Source of the DNA: JBOGOC01 sp050747525
GTDB lineage: Bacteria > Acidobacteriota > Polarisedimenticolia > JACPZX01 > DASXTC01
Direction of reading: 5' to 3'
DNA length: 64,000 bases
Assembly (NCBI GenBank): GCA_050747525.1
Contig: JBOGOC010000031.1
Coordinates: 62,001-126,000, forward strand
Under the pieces are notes generated by a model. That model was not told the DNA's origin and ran no database searches. It saw only the letters and a program-made list of their open reading frames with translations. Shown one piece after another: positions 9,419-18,645 of the stretch (positions are counted from its first letter, which is position 1; every line of letters begins with the position of its first letter). The translations under genes and the position numbers were made by a program.

Positions 9419-11167
9419 TCAGTAGAGCGGATCCTCGATATCGGTTGCGGCCGGGCTTCTTTCGGGTTCCACCGGCGCGGCACCGTGCTGCCGCCAGGCG
9501 GCCCAGGCGATCCCGGGCATGCTCACGGGCGAGACCCACTCGAGCAGAAACCCGGACGTCTCCATCCGCCCGGCTCCCACCGTGAGGGGGAGATCCTCAT
9601 CCTCCGCGAGGGACAGCAGGGCCGGAGCGGGCCACTGTCGCAAGGGCCTCCCATTCCATCCGATCCCCAGCTCGGCGAGGTAGCGTGTCGAGATCCGAAA
9701 GAAGAGGTGGGCGCGCTCGGGCAGATTCCTGAGACTCCCTCGTGCCGAAGGACCGGTAGCGGGAGGTGATGCGAGCAGCTCCGGAGACGACGCCATGTCC
9801 AGCGTGCGCCGCGTGAGCCGGTAGGCCGGCGTCATGGGCGCCAGGGCTGGGATCCGGTACCAGGTGATCGCACGGTCATCGCGGCCCTCCGCCTCGCGGG
9901 TCGCGAACACTCGGGCCAGCCCGTCCACTCTCTTCAGCATGCGGCGGATCGGATCGGGGCGCCGCAGCTCCATCGTAGCCCTCCAGTGCAGATTCCTGAA
10001 AGAGTGTGGCGCGGCGACTCGGGGGAAGGGGCCAGCGGCATCCACGGAGATCCTCAGGTCACGCCCCAGGCTGCCGAGCAGATCTCCCTGAAGCTCGAGG
10101 CCGAGAAAGTCCTCGAGCCCCCCGAGGCGGCCCTCCAGATCTTGGAGCTGTTTCTCGTTCTCCGCGGCCAGAGTGCGCGGTACCTCGCGCCACGCGCCGG
10201 AGGGGTCTTCCCAGGCGATCGACGCGTTCACCGTGAAACGCGGATCCCGCGGCACGGCCCCGGCCTCCGCGCGGGGCCTCCCTTTGAAGAGGGCCCCGGG
10301 CAATCCTCGCTTTTCGGGGGACAGGACGACGAACAGACTCTCCTGGAAGAGACCCTCGCGGATCCTCAGAGCAAGAGCCGCGTGTCGCGCCGCCCCTGCT
10401 CCCGCCAGGGCAGCCAACCGTGTGAACGAGGGATCCTCGGCGTGCGCCCTCAGCCAGGCCCGCAGGGTCTTCTCCGACACGTGCACGTACAGATCCGCGC
10501 GCCTGGGAAGGTTGTTGCGGGCGATCAGCCAGTCCGGATCCCTGGCCACCGAGCGTTCCCGCCCGTCGAGGGCATCCAGGACGCGGCGCATGGCGCGAGC
10601 GGAGGTGGTGATCAGCACGATGCCGCGCGCCGCGGTCACGCAGACGGTTCCCGACCCTTCACCAACGCGCAGCAGACTGTAGGGGACACCCCGGTGCGTG
10701 CGCGGGACCCAGCCCTCGGGCTCCCCGCCCGCGGAGCCCAGAAGGCGCATCGCCTCGCGGGCGGCGCGCTCGCTGCTCCCGGGCGCCGAGGACACCAGGA
10801 CGAACGCGGGAGGCTCGTCCGTACGGCCGGGCACCTGGGCGAGGGCGACGTCCCCCCCGAGCCACCATGCCATCACGTCGGGCGTGAGCGACGCCGAGAG
10901 GCGCTCCATCCCCAGCAGGGGCTGGAGGGCTTCGGCAAGCATCTCCCATCGTCCGTCGTCGTCGCCGGAGCCCTCGGACAGCCGGCTGCTTCCGAGAGAC
11001 TCGATGAGGCGAGGGAGGCTCCTGGTGTGAATGACGATCGATGCATCCGCGGGGAGGGCCTCGAGCGGCTCGGCGGACCCTGTCCCCCGCATGAGCAGGG
11101 CGCCGCCGGCGGCGGCCAGCAGAACGAGCACGATGAGCAGGACGGAGAGCAGCGTGGCGGGGCGCAT
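9419..11167 (-). CDS. DUF3352-like exported protein
   Basis: The 582-residue protein has one N-terminal membrane segment (about residues 5-26), then a long extracytoplasmic region with the DUF3352-type opening (PADASIVIHTRSLPRLIESL). It repeats strands such as FVLVSSAPG and GIVLITTSARAMRRVLDAL and ends in a tail containing GIAWAAWRQHG. The function of this family is unknown. The neighbouring acyl-CoA ligase gene is divergent, with 76 nt between starts. The assignment to DUF3352 is from sequence pattern memory and should be confirmed by HMM. Confidence 0.6.
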   Translation of the reverse strand: MRPATLLSVLLIVLVLLAAAGGALLMRGTGSAEPLEALPADASIVIHTRSLPRLIESLGSSRLSEGSGDDDGRWEMLAEALQPLLGMERLSASLTPDVMAWWLGGDVALAQVPGRTDEPPAFVLVSSAPGSSERAAREAMRLLGSAGGEPEGWVPRTHRGVPYSLLRVGEGSGTVCVTAARGIVLITTSARAMRRVLDALDGRERSVARDPDWLIARNNLPRRADLYVHVSEKTLRAWLRAHAEDPSFTRLAALAGAGAARHAALALRIREGLFQESLFVVLSPEKRGLPGALFKGRPRAEAGAVPRDPRFTVNASIAWEDPSGAWREVPRTLAAENEKQLQDLEGRLGGLEDFLGLELQGDLLGSLGRDLRISVDAAGPFPRVAAPHSFRNLHWRATMELRRPDPIRRMLKRVDGLARVFATREAEGRDDRAITWYRIPALAPMTPAYRLTRRTLDMASSPELLASPPATGPSARGSLRNLPERAHLFFRISTRYLAELGIGWNGRPLRQWPAPALLSLAEDEDLPLTVGAGRMETSGFLLEWVSPVSMPGIAWAAWRQHGAAPVEPERSPAATDIEDPLY

Positions 11168-11231
11168 GACGGCACCATTAAGCCACAGCGACGGAGCCGC
11201 CTCAACGAGCCGCGGGCCAGGGGCGCCGTGT

Positions 11232-11237
11232 TACCAT
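11232..11237 (+). promoter_or_regulatory. -10 box giving a leaderless start for the acyl-CoA ligase
   Basis: TACCAT lies 6 nt before the GTG at 11244, so transcription would start at or beside the GTG. No clear -35 and no Shine-Dalgarno are visible. Confidence 0.45.
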
Positions 11238-11243
11238 ACGCGT

Positions 11244-12824
11244 GTGAGTCAGCGTCCCATGCGCACTTTGGCCGAGGTTCCCCGCCGCGCGGCGATCCTG
11301 TGGGGGCGGCGCAAGGCCCTGATGTTCCAAAGGAGCTCCGTCTCGTTCGCGGAGCTGGCCGACCGCATCGATCGGCTGGCCGCCGCCCTCGCGCGCCGCG
11401 TCTCGCCCGGGGAGCGCGTCGCCCTGCTCATGGAGAACCGCCCCGAGTACCTGTCGTGCTACTACGCGGTGCCGGCCAGCCAGGGCGTGCTGGTGCCCGT
11501 GAACGTCTTCCTCTCTCCGGCCGAGATGCGCGCCATTGTCCGTGACAGCGGCGCTTCGATTGCGGTGGTCTCGGCTGGCATCCTGGCGCGCGGCACCGAA
11601 ACGCTCGACGATCTGCCCGACCTGCGCGACGTGCTGATCGTGCCTTCTCCGGGCTCCTCGGGCCCGCGCCACCCTTCCATCAGCGGTGCGCGCTGCCTCA
11701 CGCTGGAACAGGCACTCGCAGAATCGTCCCGCGACCCCGCGCCGACTCCGCCGGGGGAAGACGTGGCGGAACGGACGGCGCTGCTGGTCTACACCTCGGG
11801 GACCACGGGAACGCCCAAGGGGGTGATGCTCTCGCATCGCAACCTGCTTTCCAACGCGCGATCGTGCATCCAGGGGGTCGGAGTGACGCCGCGCGATCGG
11901 GTGCTCCTGTTCCTCCCCATGTTCCATTCCTTCACCTCCATGGTCGCCATGCTCGCTCCGCTGGTGAGCGGGATGGGGATCGTTCTGTGCGAGCGTGTCG
12001 ACCGCGCCGAGATCCGCCGCGCGATCACGCGATGGCGTCCCACGATCATGCCAGGCGTGCCGGCCGTGTTCACCGCCATGTCCCAGGCGCGGGTAGGGCG
12101 CCTCTCGCGCCTGCTCAATCCTGTGCGTCTGTACATCTCCGGGGGCGCTCCTCTGCCGCTGGAGACGCTCAACTCCTTCGAGCAGTACTACCGCCGGCCC
12201 CTGTGCGAGGGCTACGGGCTCTCCGAGGCGTCGCCCGTGGTGTCGATCAACCCGCCGGGAGGGCCTCGCAAGCCCGGCTCGGTGGGGCGGCCCCTTCCGG
12301 GGGTCCGCGTGCTGGTGAGGGATCGGGAAGGGCGGGACGCCGCCGCGGGAGAAACCGGAGAGATCTGCGTGCAGGCGGACAGCGTGATGCAGGGCTACTT
12401 CCGCCGCGGTGACGAGACGGCGTCCGCCTTGCGCGACGGGGTCCTGCACACGGGCGATCTGGGCCGGCTGGATTCCGACGGCTTCATCTTCATCGAAGGA
12501 CGTCTCAAGGACATGCTGATCTACCGTGGCATGAACGTCTATCCGCGCGAGATCGAAGTCGTGCTGGAGTCGCATCCCGACGTGAAGGAGGCCGCGGTGA
12601 TCGGCATCCCCGCCGGGGCACGGGGTGAGGTCCCTTACGCCTTCGTGGTTCCGATGGAGGGACGTCCTCTGGCCGAATCGGATCTGCGCCGGACCTGCCT
12701 GGCGCAGCTGGCACGCTACAAGGTTCCCCGCACGTTCCGCGTGGTCAGCGAGCTGCCCCGGAATGCCGCGGGGAAGGTGGCCAAGATGCAGCTCAAGGAG
12801 CGTGTCCTCACGGCCGGGGTCTGA
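11244..12824 (+). CDS. AMP-forming acyl-CoA ligase / long-chain fatty acid-CoA ligase
   Basis: ANL-superfamily adenylating enzyme that activates a carboxylic acid with ATP and CoA. The 526-residue protein has the P-loop-like YTSGTTGTPKGV, the A5 region YGLSEASPV, the HTGDLG motif and the C-terminal lysine region PRNAAGKV. The length and motif spacing fit FadD-like fatty-acyl-CoA synthetases. The substrate cannot be read from sequence. GTG at 11244 is preferred because a -10 box lies just upstream, with ATG at 11259 as the alternative. It probably feeds the beta-oxidation-type genes near 60 kb, though unlinked. Confidence 0.87.
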   Translation: MSQRPMRTLAEVPRRAAILWGRRKALMFQRSSVSFAELADRIDRLAAALARRVSPGERVALLMENRPEYLSCYYAVPASQGVLVPVNVFLSPAEMRAIVRDSGASIAVVSAGILARGTETLDDLPDLRDVLIVPSPGSSGPRHPSISGARCLTLEQALAESSRDPAPTPPGEDVAERTALLVYTSGTTGTPKGVMLSHRNLLSNARSCIQGVGVTPRDRVLLFLPMFHSFTSMVAMLAPLVSGMGIVLCERVDRAEIRRAITRWRPTIMPGVPAVFTAMSQARVGRLSRLLNPVRLYISGGAPLPLETLNSFEQYYRRPLCEGYGLSEASPVVSINPPGGPRKPGSVGRPLPGVRVLVRDREGRDAAAGETGEICVQADSVMQGYFRRGDETASALRDGVLHTGDLGRLDSDGFIFIEGRLKDMLIYRGMNVYPREIEVVLESHPDVKEAAVIGIPAGARGEVPYAFVVPMEGRPLAESDLRRTCLAQLARYKVPRTFRVVSELPRNAAGKVAKMQLKERVLTAGV

Positions 12825-14327
12825 TCATCCTTCGGGAGGCTCGGTCCCAGGATGATCGCGCCGTAGACGCGCGGCGGGCTGGAAGGTGAAGTTCTTCAGC
12901 TTGGCCGCCCGCTCATAGAAGGCCACCGCCTCGTCGCGCCGCGCCTCGCGCTCCAGGTCCCACCCCAGCCGGATCCAGGCCCAGCCGGCCAGATCGGGAG
13001 GCGCCGCGCCGGCCGCCGCGGTCAGGTGCGGGCGCGCCTCGTCGAACTTCCCTTGAGCCTGAAGGAGCCGGCCGAGGTCGTACTGAATCCTGGGATCGGA
13101 GGGCGCGATCGACTGCAGCAGCCCTTCGAGCCGGCGCAGAGCTTCCTCACGATGGCCGCCGGTGGCCAGCTCGAGCGCCAGGGCCCTCTCCGCGGCCACC
13201 TTGTCCTGTGACGCGCCACGCAGCCGGCGACGGATGGTCTCCTGCTCGTCCTTGGTCAAGCTGACGCGCTCCAGCCACGTCTCCACGCGCTCGGGGTGCC
13301 CGGCGTCGCGCGCGGCCGCCGCCAGCAGCGTCATCCAGCGGCGGCGGTCCTGCGCCGTCCGGGGCGGAGAGGTGTCCATCTCCGCTTCCACCATGGCCAG
13401 GGCTCCACGCGGATCGTGCAGCTTGAGACGGCACGACGCCGCCCGGTACGCCGCGTAGCGCCTGAGGTCCTCGCGGTACCCGTGCTCGCCCTGAAGCGCC
13501 TGCAACACGCCGCGCGAACGCTCGGAGGCTTCGCCCAGCCGGCCCGCGTTGAACAGCAGGTCCGCCTGCACCAGCGTGATGACGGGAGACGAGGGCTCGC
13601 GTGCCGAAGCCTGCTCGACGTAGCCGAGGGCGCGTGCGAAGTCCTCGTCATCGCCCTGCGAGAAGATGTGCGCCAGCAACAGGAGCGCCTCGGTGCCGAA
13701 CAGGCGGCTCGAGGCCGCCGCCTGCTCGAGCTGCGCGATTCCGCGCTCGCCATCCCCGCCCGGGATGAACAGCAGCAGCCGGATTCCCTTCACCACCGCC
13801 GGCATGTTGTCCGCGAAGTAGTTGTACGCCCCCATCGCGAAGAGGGCGTCCGCCTCTTCGGGATTCCGCCGCAGGGCCTCCGTGAGAGCGCGATGTCCCT
13901 GACGCGCGGAGCCCGCGGCTCCCAGATGCGATCCGCGCACCGCCTTGCTCTGGGCGTCGAGAAGGCGTGCCACCCCCAGATAGATGAACCCGCGCTGCTG
14001 GTCCTCGGCCGACGGGGAGGACTGCAGCTTCTGCGCGCGTCGCGCCGCCTCCTCCAGACGCTCCTCCATCTGCAGGCGGACCCCAGGCTGTTCCCGGGAT
14101 CGGTCCAGCAGCTTCCACCACATCTCGAAGGCCTGGAAGAAGGGGCCTTCTGGAGAGTCGGGAGCTTCCTGGGACAGGCGGGCGAAGCTCCGCTGCGCCT
14201 CTTCGAAACGCCCCGTCCTGAGCGCGCGGAGGCCCGATTCCACGTCCATGGAGTGGGCCTGGCCGTAAGACATGGAGGCGGCGCTGGAAGCGAGTAAACC
14301 CATACCGATAAAGCGGATCAGGGACAT
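12825..14327 (-). CDS. exported tetratricopeptide-repeat protein
   Basis: The 500-residue protein has a signal peptide (MSLIRFIGMGLLASSAASMS) and then helical TPR-type repeats over almost its full length, e.g. GLRALRTGRFEEAQRSFARL, TEALRRNPEEADALFAMG, ADLLFNAGRLGEASERSR and the C-terminal LGRLLQAQGKFDEARPHL. It is probably a periplasmic protein-protein interaction scaffold with no catalytic motif. ATG at 14327 starts the signal peptide, and ATG at 14303 (MGLLASS) is an alternative. It is divergent from the DUF4388-TPR gene, sharing a region of about 100 nt that holds a TATATT box. Confidence 0.8.
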   Translation of the reverse strand: MSLIRFIGMGLLASSAASMSYGQAHSMDVESGLRALRTGRFEEAQRSFARLSQEAPDSPEGPFFQAFEMWWKLLDRSREQPGVRLQMEERLEEAARRAQKLQSSPSAEDQQRGFIYLGVARLLDAQSKAVRGSHLGAAGSARQGHRALTEALRRNPEEADALFAMGAYNYFADNMPAVVKGIRLLLFIPGGDGERGIAQLEQAAASSRLFGTEALLLLAHIFSQGDDEDFARALGYVEQASAREPSSPVITLVQADLLFNAGRLGEASERSRGVLQALQGEHGYREDLRRYAAYRAASCRLKLHDPRGALAMVEAEMDTSPPRTAQDRRRWMTLLAAAARDAGHPERVETWLERVSLTKDEQETIRRRLRGASQDKVAAERALALELATGGHREEALRRLEGLLQSIAPSDPRIQYDLGRLLQAQGKFDEARPHLTAAAGAAPPDLAGWAWIRLGWDLEREARRDEAVAFYERAAKLKNFTFQPAARLRRDHPGTEPPEG

Positions 14328-14372
14328 GGACGGGAACGCCTCCGATTCATGGACGACGTGTAGGGGCGTACA

Positions 14373-14378
14373 TATATT
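14373..14378 (+). promoter_or_regulatory. -10 box upstream of DUF4388-TPR gene
   Basis: TATATT in a locally AT-rich spot (CATATATTGG) 48 nt before the ATG at 14427. No convincing -35 was found. Confidence 0.45.
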
Positions 14379-14426
14379 GGCCCGACGCTCCCGGCGATGC
14401 CAGCCGCGTTCACTCAAGGGGCCTGG

Positions 14427-15935
14427 ATGCAGCACTACACCTCGCACTACCTGGCCGAGATCCTGCGCGACCTCTATTTCGAGGAGTCGACGGGCTGCCT
14501 CGAAGTGGTCGAACCGGCCGGCTGGATCGTGCGGCTCCATTTCGATCGCGGGATGCTCTATTTCGCCTCCGGAGACAACGAGGAAGAGCAGCTGCCCGCC
14601 CTGCTGTCCTCCTCCGGCCTGATCCCCGCGGCCACCGTGTCCAAGCTGCGCCAGAGCGCTCCCGACCCGCTCGACCTGGCCGGGCGGCTCGTCTCCAGCG
14701 GCGTGCTGACCACGGAGGCGCTCGCCCCCGTGGTGCGGGAGACGGTGGAGAGGGGAGTGGTCCGCGCCTTTTCCTGGCCCAGCGGCGCCTGCACCTTCAC
14801 AGCGCAGGAACCGCTCGTGGGGTTCTTCGTCCCCGACATCCTGTTCACCTTCGAGTGCCTGCTCAAGGGAATCCGCGCCATGGCCCACTTCCAGCCTCTC
14901 AAGGAAGTGCTGATCAGGCTGCCGGGACGCCTGAAGATGCGTGACAAGCTCTTCCTGCCGATCCACCGACTTGCCCTGAAGCCCACGGACGGCTACGTGC
15001 TCTCCCGCGTGGACGGATCGATGCGCCTCGACGAGATCGCCCTGCTCCTTCCTCCCGGCGAAGAAGAGAGCTGTCTCCTGTTCCTGTACGGGCTGGCGGT
15101 GCTCGGCCTGCTGGAGTTCGTGCCTCCTCTGGCGCAGGGGCCCTTCAGCCTCCGCGAGGTGATGCACGGCCACTACGACGCGGCGGCGCGCGAGGAGCGC
15201 GACGTCTCGCTGATCAAGCAGACCGCGGAGCGCGTGATCCACCAGTCACCCGAGGAGATCCTGGGAGTGGACATGCGCGCCGACCTCGCCGCCGTGCAGA
15301 AGGCCTACGACGAGGCCCGGCGGCTCTTCCGCAGGGATCGTTTCATCGAGCGGGTGCGCGAGAAGCACAAGAAGGAGCTCGACTTCATCGACAACAAGCT
15401 GGCCGAGGCCTTCCTGAAGCTTCAGGTCGCGCGCCTGGAGAAAGCGGGCTCGATGCCGCGCGACGACGTGGCGAGAAGCGAGATCGATCCCCACAATCTC
15501 CAGGTCCGCCGCGAGATGGTCAAGACCAAGGCGCAGTCCGACGTGGAGCAGAACGAGAAGCTCGCCGACAACTACTACCAGAAGGCGCGGGAGTACTTCC
15601 ACGACAAGGACTACCACAACTGCATCCAATTCTGCCGTCTGGCCATCAAGTTCAACGAGAACACCCCGGCCCACGTCTACGCGCTGATGGGCGACGCGCT
15701 GGCACGCAACCCCCACGCCCGCTGGCAGAAGATGGCCGAAGAGGCGCTGCTCAAAGCGTGCGAACTGGACCCGTGGAACGCCGAGTTTCACGTGGCGCTG
15801 GGGCAGTTCTACGTGTCGCGCGGCCTGGCCATCCGGGCCCGGCGCCAGTTCGAGAAGGCCCTCGAGATCCTCCCCAGCCATGCCGCTGCCGCTGCGGCCA
15901 TGAAGGCACTCCCCCGAGAGCGCCGTCATCGATAG
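14427..15935 (+). CDS. DUF4388 (PATAN) - J-like - TPR cytoplasmic protein
   Basis: The 502-residue protein has an N-terminal DUF4388/PATAN-like module (about 1-150: LRDLYFEESTGCLEV, RLHFDRGMLYFASGD). A middle region includes a J-domain-like helix pair (about 275-325: EEILGVDMRADLAAVQKAYDE), without a clear HPD triad. The C-terminus (about 370-500) carries TPRs (YHNCIQFCRLAIKFNENTP, ACELDPWNAEFHVALGQFY). DUF4388 is found in gliding and signalling proteins of deltaproteobacteria and acidobacteria. ATG at 14427 is chosen because CAAGGGG lies just upstream, with ATG at 14397 also possible. No signal peptide. A scaffold or signalling role is inferred. Confidence 0.72.
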   Translation: MQHYTSHYLAEILRDLYFEESTGCLEVVEPAGWIVRLHFDRGMLYFASGDNEEEQLPALLSSSGLIPAATVSKLRQSAPDPLDLAGRLVSSGVLTTEALAPVVRETVERGVVRAFSWPSGACTFTAQEPLVGFFVPDILFTFECLLKGIRAMAHFQPLKEVLIRLPGRLKMRDKLFLPIHRLALKPTDGYVLSRVDGSMRLDEIALLLPPGEEESCLLFLYGLAVLGLLEFVPPLAQGPFSLREVMHGHYDAAAREERDVSLIKQTAERVIHQSPEEILGVDMRADLAAVQKAYDEARRLFRRDRFIERVREKHKKELDFIDNKLAEAFLKLQVARLEKAGSMPRDDVARSEIDPHNLQVRREMVKTKAQSDVEQNEKLADNYYQKAREYFHDKDYHNCIQFCRLAIKFNENTPAHVYALMGDALARNPHARWQKMAEEALLKACELDPWNAEFHVALGQFYVSRGLAIRARRQFEKALEILPSHAAAAAAMKALPRERRHR

Positions 15936-15966
15936 TCGCGCCTCCCGGATTCCACAGGCCTGGTGC

Positions 15967-15972
15967 TATACT
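15967..15972 (+). promoter_or_regulatory. extended -10 promoter of the yceD-fab operon
   Basis: TGC-TATACT (TG dinucleotide at 15964-15965 plus TATACT) resembles an extended -10 element. No -35 at 17 bp. It gives a leader of about 26 nt before GTG 16005. Confidence 0.55.
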
Positions 15973-16004
15973 CCGCCCCCGGAACGCCTGGAGGAATCCC
16001 CCCC

Positions 16005-16484
16005 GTGATCATCCGGCTGGCAGATCTGCAGCCCGAAGGGGCGCGGATTGACCGGAAGCTCCACATCGGGCCTCTCAGCTTCGAAAAGGGCCTGGAGATC
16101 GAGGTCCTGGAGGCCGCGCTGGAAGGAAAGGTCATGCTTCACGAAACCGGGATGCAGTGCCAGGGCCACCTCACCGCCAGGGCGATGGTCCCCTGCGCGC
16201 GGTGCCTGGAACCCTTTCCGCTGGACATGGACAGGCTGTTCGAGGTGTCGTATCTTCCGGGCCCGCCAACGGGCGCCTCGGAAGCTGAGATCCAGATATT
16301 CCGGGACGACCTGGACGTGTCGTACCTCGGTCCGGAGGGAGGGCTCGATGTCGACGCCATGGCCGCCGAGCAGATCTACCTGGAGATCCCGATGAAGCCG
16401 CTCTGCCGGTCCGATTGCAAGGGGCTCTGTTCCCGGTGCGGCGCGAATCTCAATGTCGAGCCCTGCGCGTGCAGGACCACCTGA
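16005..16484 (+). CDS. YceD/DUF177 family protein
   Basis: The 159-residue protein belongs to the YceD (DUF177) family, whose gene almost always precedes rpmF. It shows a CARCLEPF motif in the first half and a conserved C-terminal Cys cluster (PLCRSDCKGLCSRCGANLN), likely metal-binding. Proposed family roles are in 23S rRNA or ribosome assembly. The GTG at 16005 follows a strong GGAGGA (15991-15996). It is 12 nt upstream of rpmF and heads the fatty-acid operon. Confidence 0.85.
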   Translation: MIIRLADLQPEGARIDRKLHIGPLSFEKGLEIEVLEAALEGKVMLHETGMQCQGHLTARAMVPCARCLEPFPLDMDRLFEVSYLPGPPTGASEAEIQIFRDDLDVSYLGPEGGLDVDAMAAEQIYLEIPMKPLCRSDCKGLCSRCGANLNVEPCACRTT

Positions 16485-16496
16485 GGAGGCCAGACG

Positions 16497-16679
16497 ATGC
16501 CCAATCCCAAACGACGACATTCCAAGGCCCGCCGCGATCGCCGGCGCGCCCATGACGCGCTCCCCACGCCGGCCTCGTCCGGGTGCCCGCAGTGCCACGA
16601 GCGCAAGCAGCCCCACCGGGTCTGCCCTCACTGCGGCTTCTACAAGGGCCGTGAAGTCATCGAGGTGAAGACCACCTGA
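16497..16679 (+). CDS. rpmF: 50S ribosomal protein L32
   Basis: The 60-residue basic protein starts MPNPKRRHSKARRDRRRAH, the L32 signature, and has a zinc-ribbon of the four-Cys type (CPQCHER and CPHCGFY). This is the Zn-binding C+ form of L32. The stop overlaps the plsX start by one base (TGATG). Its place between yceD and plsX is the standard bacterial order. Confidence 0.97.
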   Translation: MPNPKRRHSKARRDRRRAHDALPTPASSGCPQCHERKQPHRVCPHCGFYKGREVIEVKTT

Positions 16680-17713
16680 TGTCGTCCGTCATCGCCCTGG
16701 ACGCGATGGGCGGAGACCACGCGCCGGCGTGCGTGGTGGACGGCGCCGTGATGGCGGCCGCGGAGCAAGGCCACCGATTGATCCTGGTGGGCCGCACCGA
16801 GCAGCTGGAGCCCGAGCTGCGCCGCCACGGACTGCCGCCCGGCGGCGGAGGCCTCATCTCGGTGCACGACGCGCGCGACGTGATCGAGATGCACGAGCCT
16901 GCGGTGTCCGCCCTGCGCCAGAAGAAGCACTCATCGATCCGCGTGGCATGCCATCTGGTGCGCGAGGGGCAGGCTCAGGGCATGGTGTCCGCCGGCAACA
17001 CGGGCGCGGTGATGGTGACCGCCAAGGTGGTGATGGGACCCATCCATGGCGTGGAGCGCCCGGCGGTGGTGGCGGTCCTGCCGAACCTGCGGGGCCGCTC
17101 GGTGTGGCTCGACGTGGGGGCCAACATCGACCCGCGTCCCGAGCACCTGATGCAGTTCGCACTCATGGGACAGGTCTACGCCCGGGAGATCCTCGGGGTG
17201 ACGGACCCGCGCGTCGGAATCCTGAGCATCGGGGAAGAGGAATCCAAGGGGAACGCCGTGACCAAAGAGGTCCTGCGCCAGCTGCGGTCGAGCCACCTGA
17301 ACTTCATCGGCAACGTGGAGGGGCGGGACATCTTCAACGGGAACGCCGACGTCATCGTCTCTGACGGCTTCACCGGCAACGTCAGCCTGAAGGCCATCGA
17401 GAGTGTGGCGGAGATGCTGGCCGTTCTCCTGCGCCAGGAGATCACCGCGACGTGGTCATCGCGCCTGGGCGCCCTGCTGGCCAGGGGCGCGTTCCGGCGC
17501 TTCAAGAAGAAGATCGACTACGCGGAGTACGGCGGCATGCCTCTGCTGGGCGTGAAGGGGTGCGCGATCATCTGCCACGGCCGGTCCTCCGCCAAGGCGA
17601 TCAAGAACGCTGTGCGCGTGGCCGGCGAGGTCATCCGGCATCGCGTGGCCGACCGGATTCACGACGCCATGGAGGCCGATCCGTTGCAGGCTGCCGCGCA
17701 GAGGCCGGCATGA
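16679..17713 (+). CDS. plsX: phosphate acyltransferase PlsX
   Basis: Makes acyl-phosphate from acyl-ACP for phosphatidic acid synthesis. The 344-residue protein has the family landmarks DAMGGDHAP near the N-terminus, GMVSAGNTGAVM, DVGAN and VSDGFTGNV. Length is normal. Its ATG overlaps the rpmF stop, and its stop overlaps the fabD start (ATGA), so it is translationally coupled on both sides. fabH, which often follows plsX, is absent here. Confidence 0.96.
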   Translation: MSSVIALDAMGGDHAPACVVDGAVMAAAEQGHRLILVGRTEQLEPELRRHGLPPGGGGLISVHDARDVIEMHEPAVSALRQKKHSSIRVACHLVREGQAQGMVSAGNTGAVMVTAKVVMGPIHGVERPAVVAVLPNLRGRSVWLDVGANIDPRPEHLMQFALMGQVYAREILGVTDPRVGILSIGEEESKGNAVTKEVLRQLRSSHLNFIGNVEGRDIFNGNADVIVSDGFTGNVSLKAIESVAEMLAVLLRQEITATWSSRLGALLARGAFRRFKKKIDYAEYGGMPLLGVKGCAIICHGRSSAKAIKNAVRVAGEVIRHRVADRIHDAMEADPLQAAAQRPA

Positions 17714-18645
17714 TCGCCTTCGTGTTCCCCGGCCAGGGTTCGCAGGAGCCGGGCATGGGCAGGAGCCTGCTCGAGGCTTTCGCGGCATGCCGCGAGACGT
17801 TCCAGGAAGCCGACGACACCCTCGGGTTTCCTCTCACCCGGCTCTGTCTCGAAGGCCCCGCCGAGGAGCTGCAGCTCACCGCCAACGCGCAGCCCGCCAT
17901 ACTCACGGTGAGCGTGGCGGCCAGCCGCGCGCTCGAGGAGGCGGGGCTGCGACCGGAGGCGGTGGCGGGGCACAGCCTCGGGGAGTATTCGGCGCTGGTC
18001 GCCGCCGGGGCGCTGACCCTCGCCGACGCGCTGCGCCTGGTGCGGCGGCGCGGTCAGTACATGCAGGAAGCGGTGCCGGTGGGGGAGGGGGCCATGGCCG
18101 CCCTGATGGGGCTGGAGCGCGATGTCGTCGACCAGGTGTGCCGGGAAGCGCGCGCAGCGGCGGGAGACCGGTCGGTGGTGTCCCCGGCCAACCTGAACGC
18201 TCCCGGGCAGGTGGTGATATCGGGTCACGCAGGGGCCGTGGATACGGCCATTGCGCTGGCGAAGGAGCGGGGGGCACAGAGGGCGATCCGACTCGCGGTG
18301 AGCGCGCCCTTTCACTGCATCCTGATGCAGCCGGCGGCCGACCGGCTGGCGCAGGATCTGGCCGCGACCCCCTTCTCGGATCTGCGCATTCCTCTGGTGG
18401 CCAACGTGACGGCGGCCCCCCTCGCCTCGGGAGCTCAGGCCCGCGCGGCGCTGGAGGCGCAGGTGACCGCGCCCGTCCGCTGGGACGAGAGCGTGAAGGC
18501 GCTGGCGGCCCTGGGGGTCAGCCGCGCGGTGGAAGCGGGCCCCGGCAGGGTGCTGACCGGACTCATCAAGCGCATCGACGCGGGGTTTCGCTGCGTGCCC
18601 GCGGGCGATGCCGATTCCGTCACCAAGGCGGTGGAGGCACTATGA
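17710..18645 (+). CDS. fabD: malonyl-CoA:ACP transacylase
   Basis: Loads malonyl groups onto ACP for fatty acid elongation. The 311-residue protein starts with MIAFVFPGQGSQ and has the nucleophile Ser89 in GHSLGEYSAL, with the partner His in the APFHC segment. Length fits FabD. ATGA overlaps couple it to plsX upstream and fabG downstream. Confidence 0.96.
   Translation: MIAFVFPGQGSQEPGMGRSLLEAFAACRETFQEADDTLGFPLTRLCLEGPAEELQLTANAQPAILTVSVAASRALEEAGLRPEAVAGHSLGEYSALVAAGALTLADALRLVRRRGQYMQEAVPVGEGAMAALMGLERDVVDQVCREARAAAGDRSVVSPANLNAPGQVVISGHAGAVDTAIALAKERGAQRAIRLAVSAPFHCILMQPAADRLAQDLAATPFSDLRIPLVANVTAAPLASGAQARAALEAQVTAPVRWDESVKALAALGVSRAVEAGPGRVLTGLIKRIDAGFRCVPAGDADSVTKAVEAL

Noticed and set aside
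12825..15242. 805-residue minus-strand frame spanning the DUF4388 gene
   Set aside because: Only the part from 14327 downstream has TPR and a signal peptide. The upstream part is the complement of the plus-strand gene and shows no motif.
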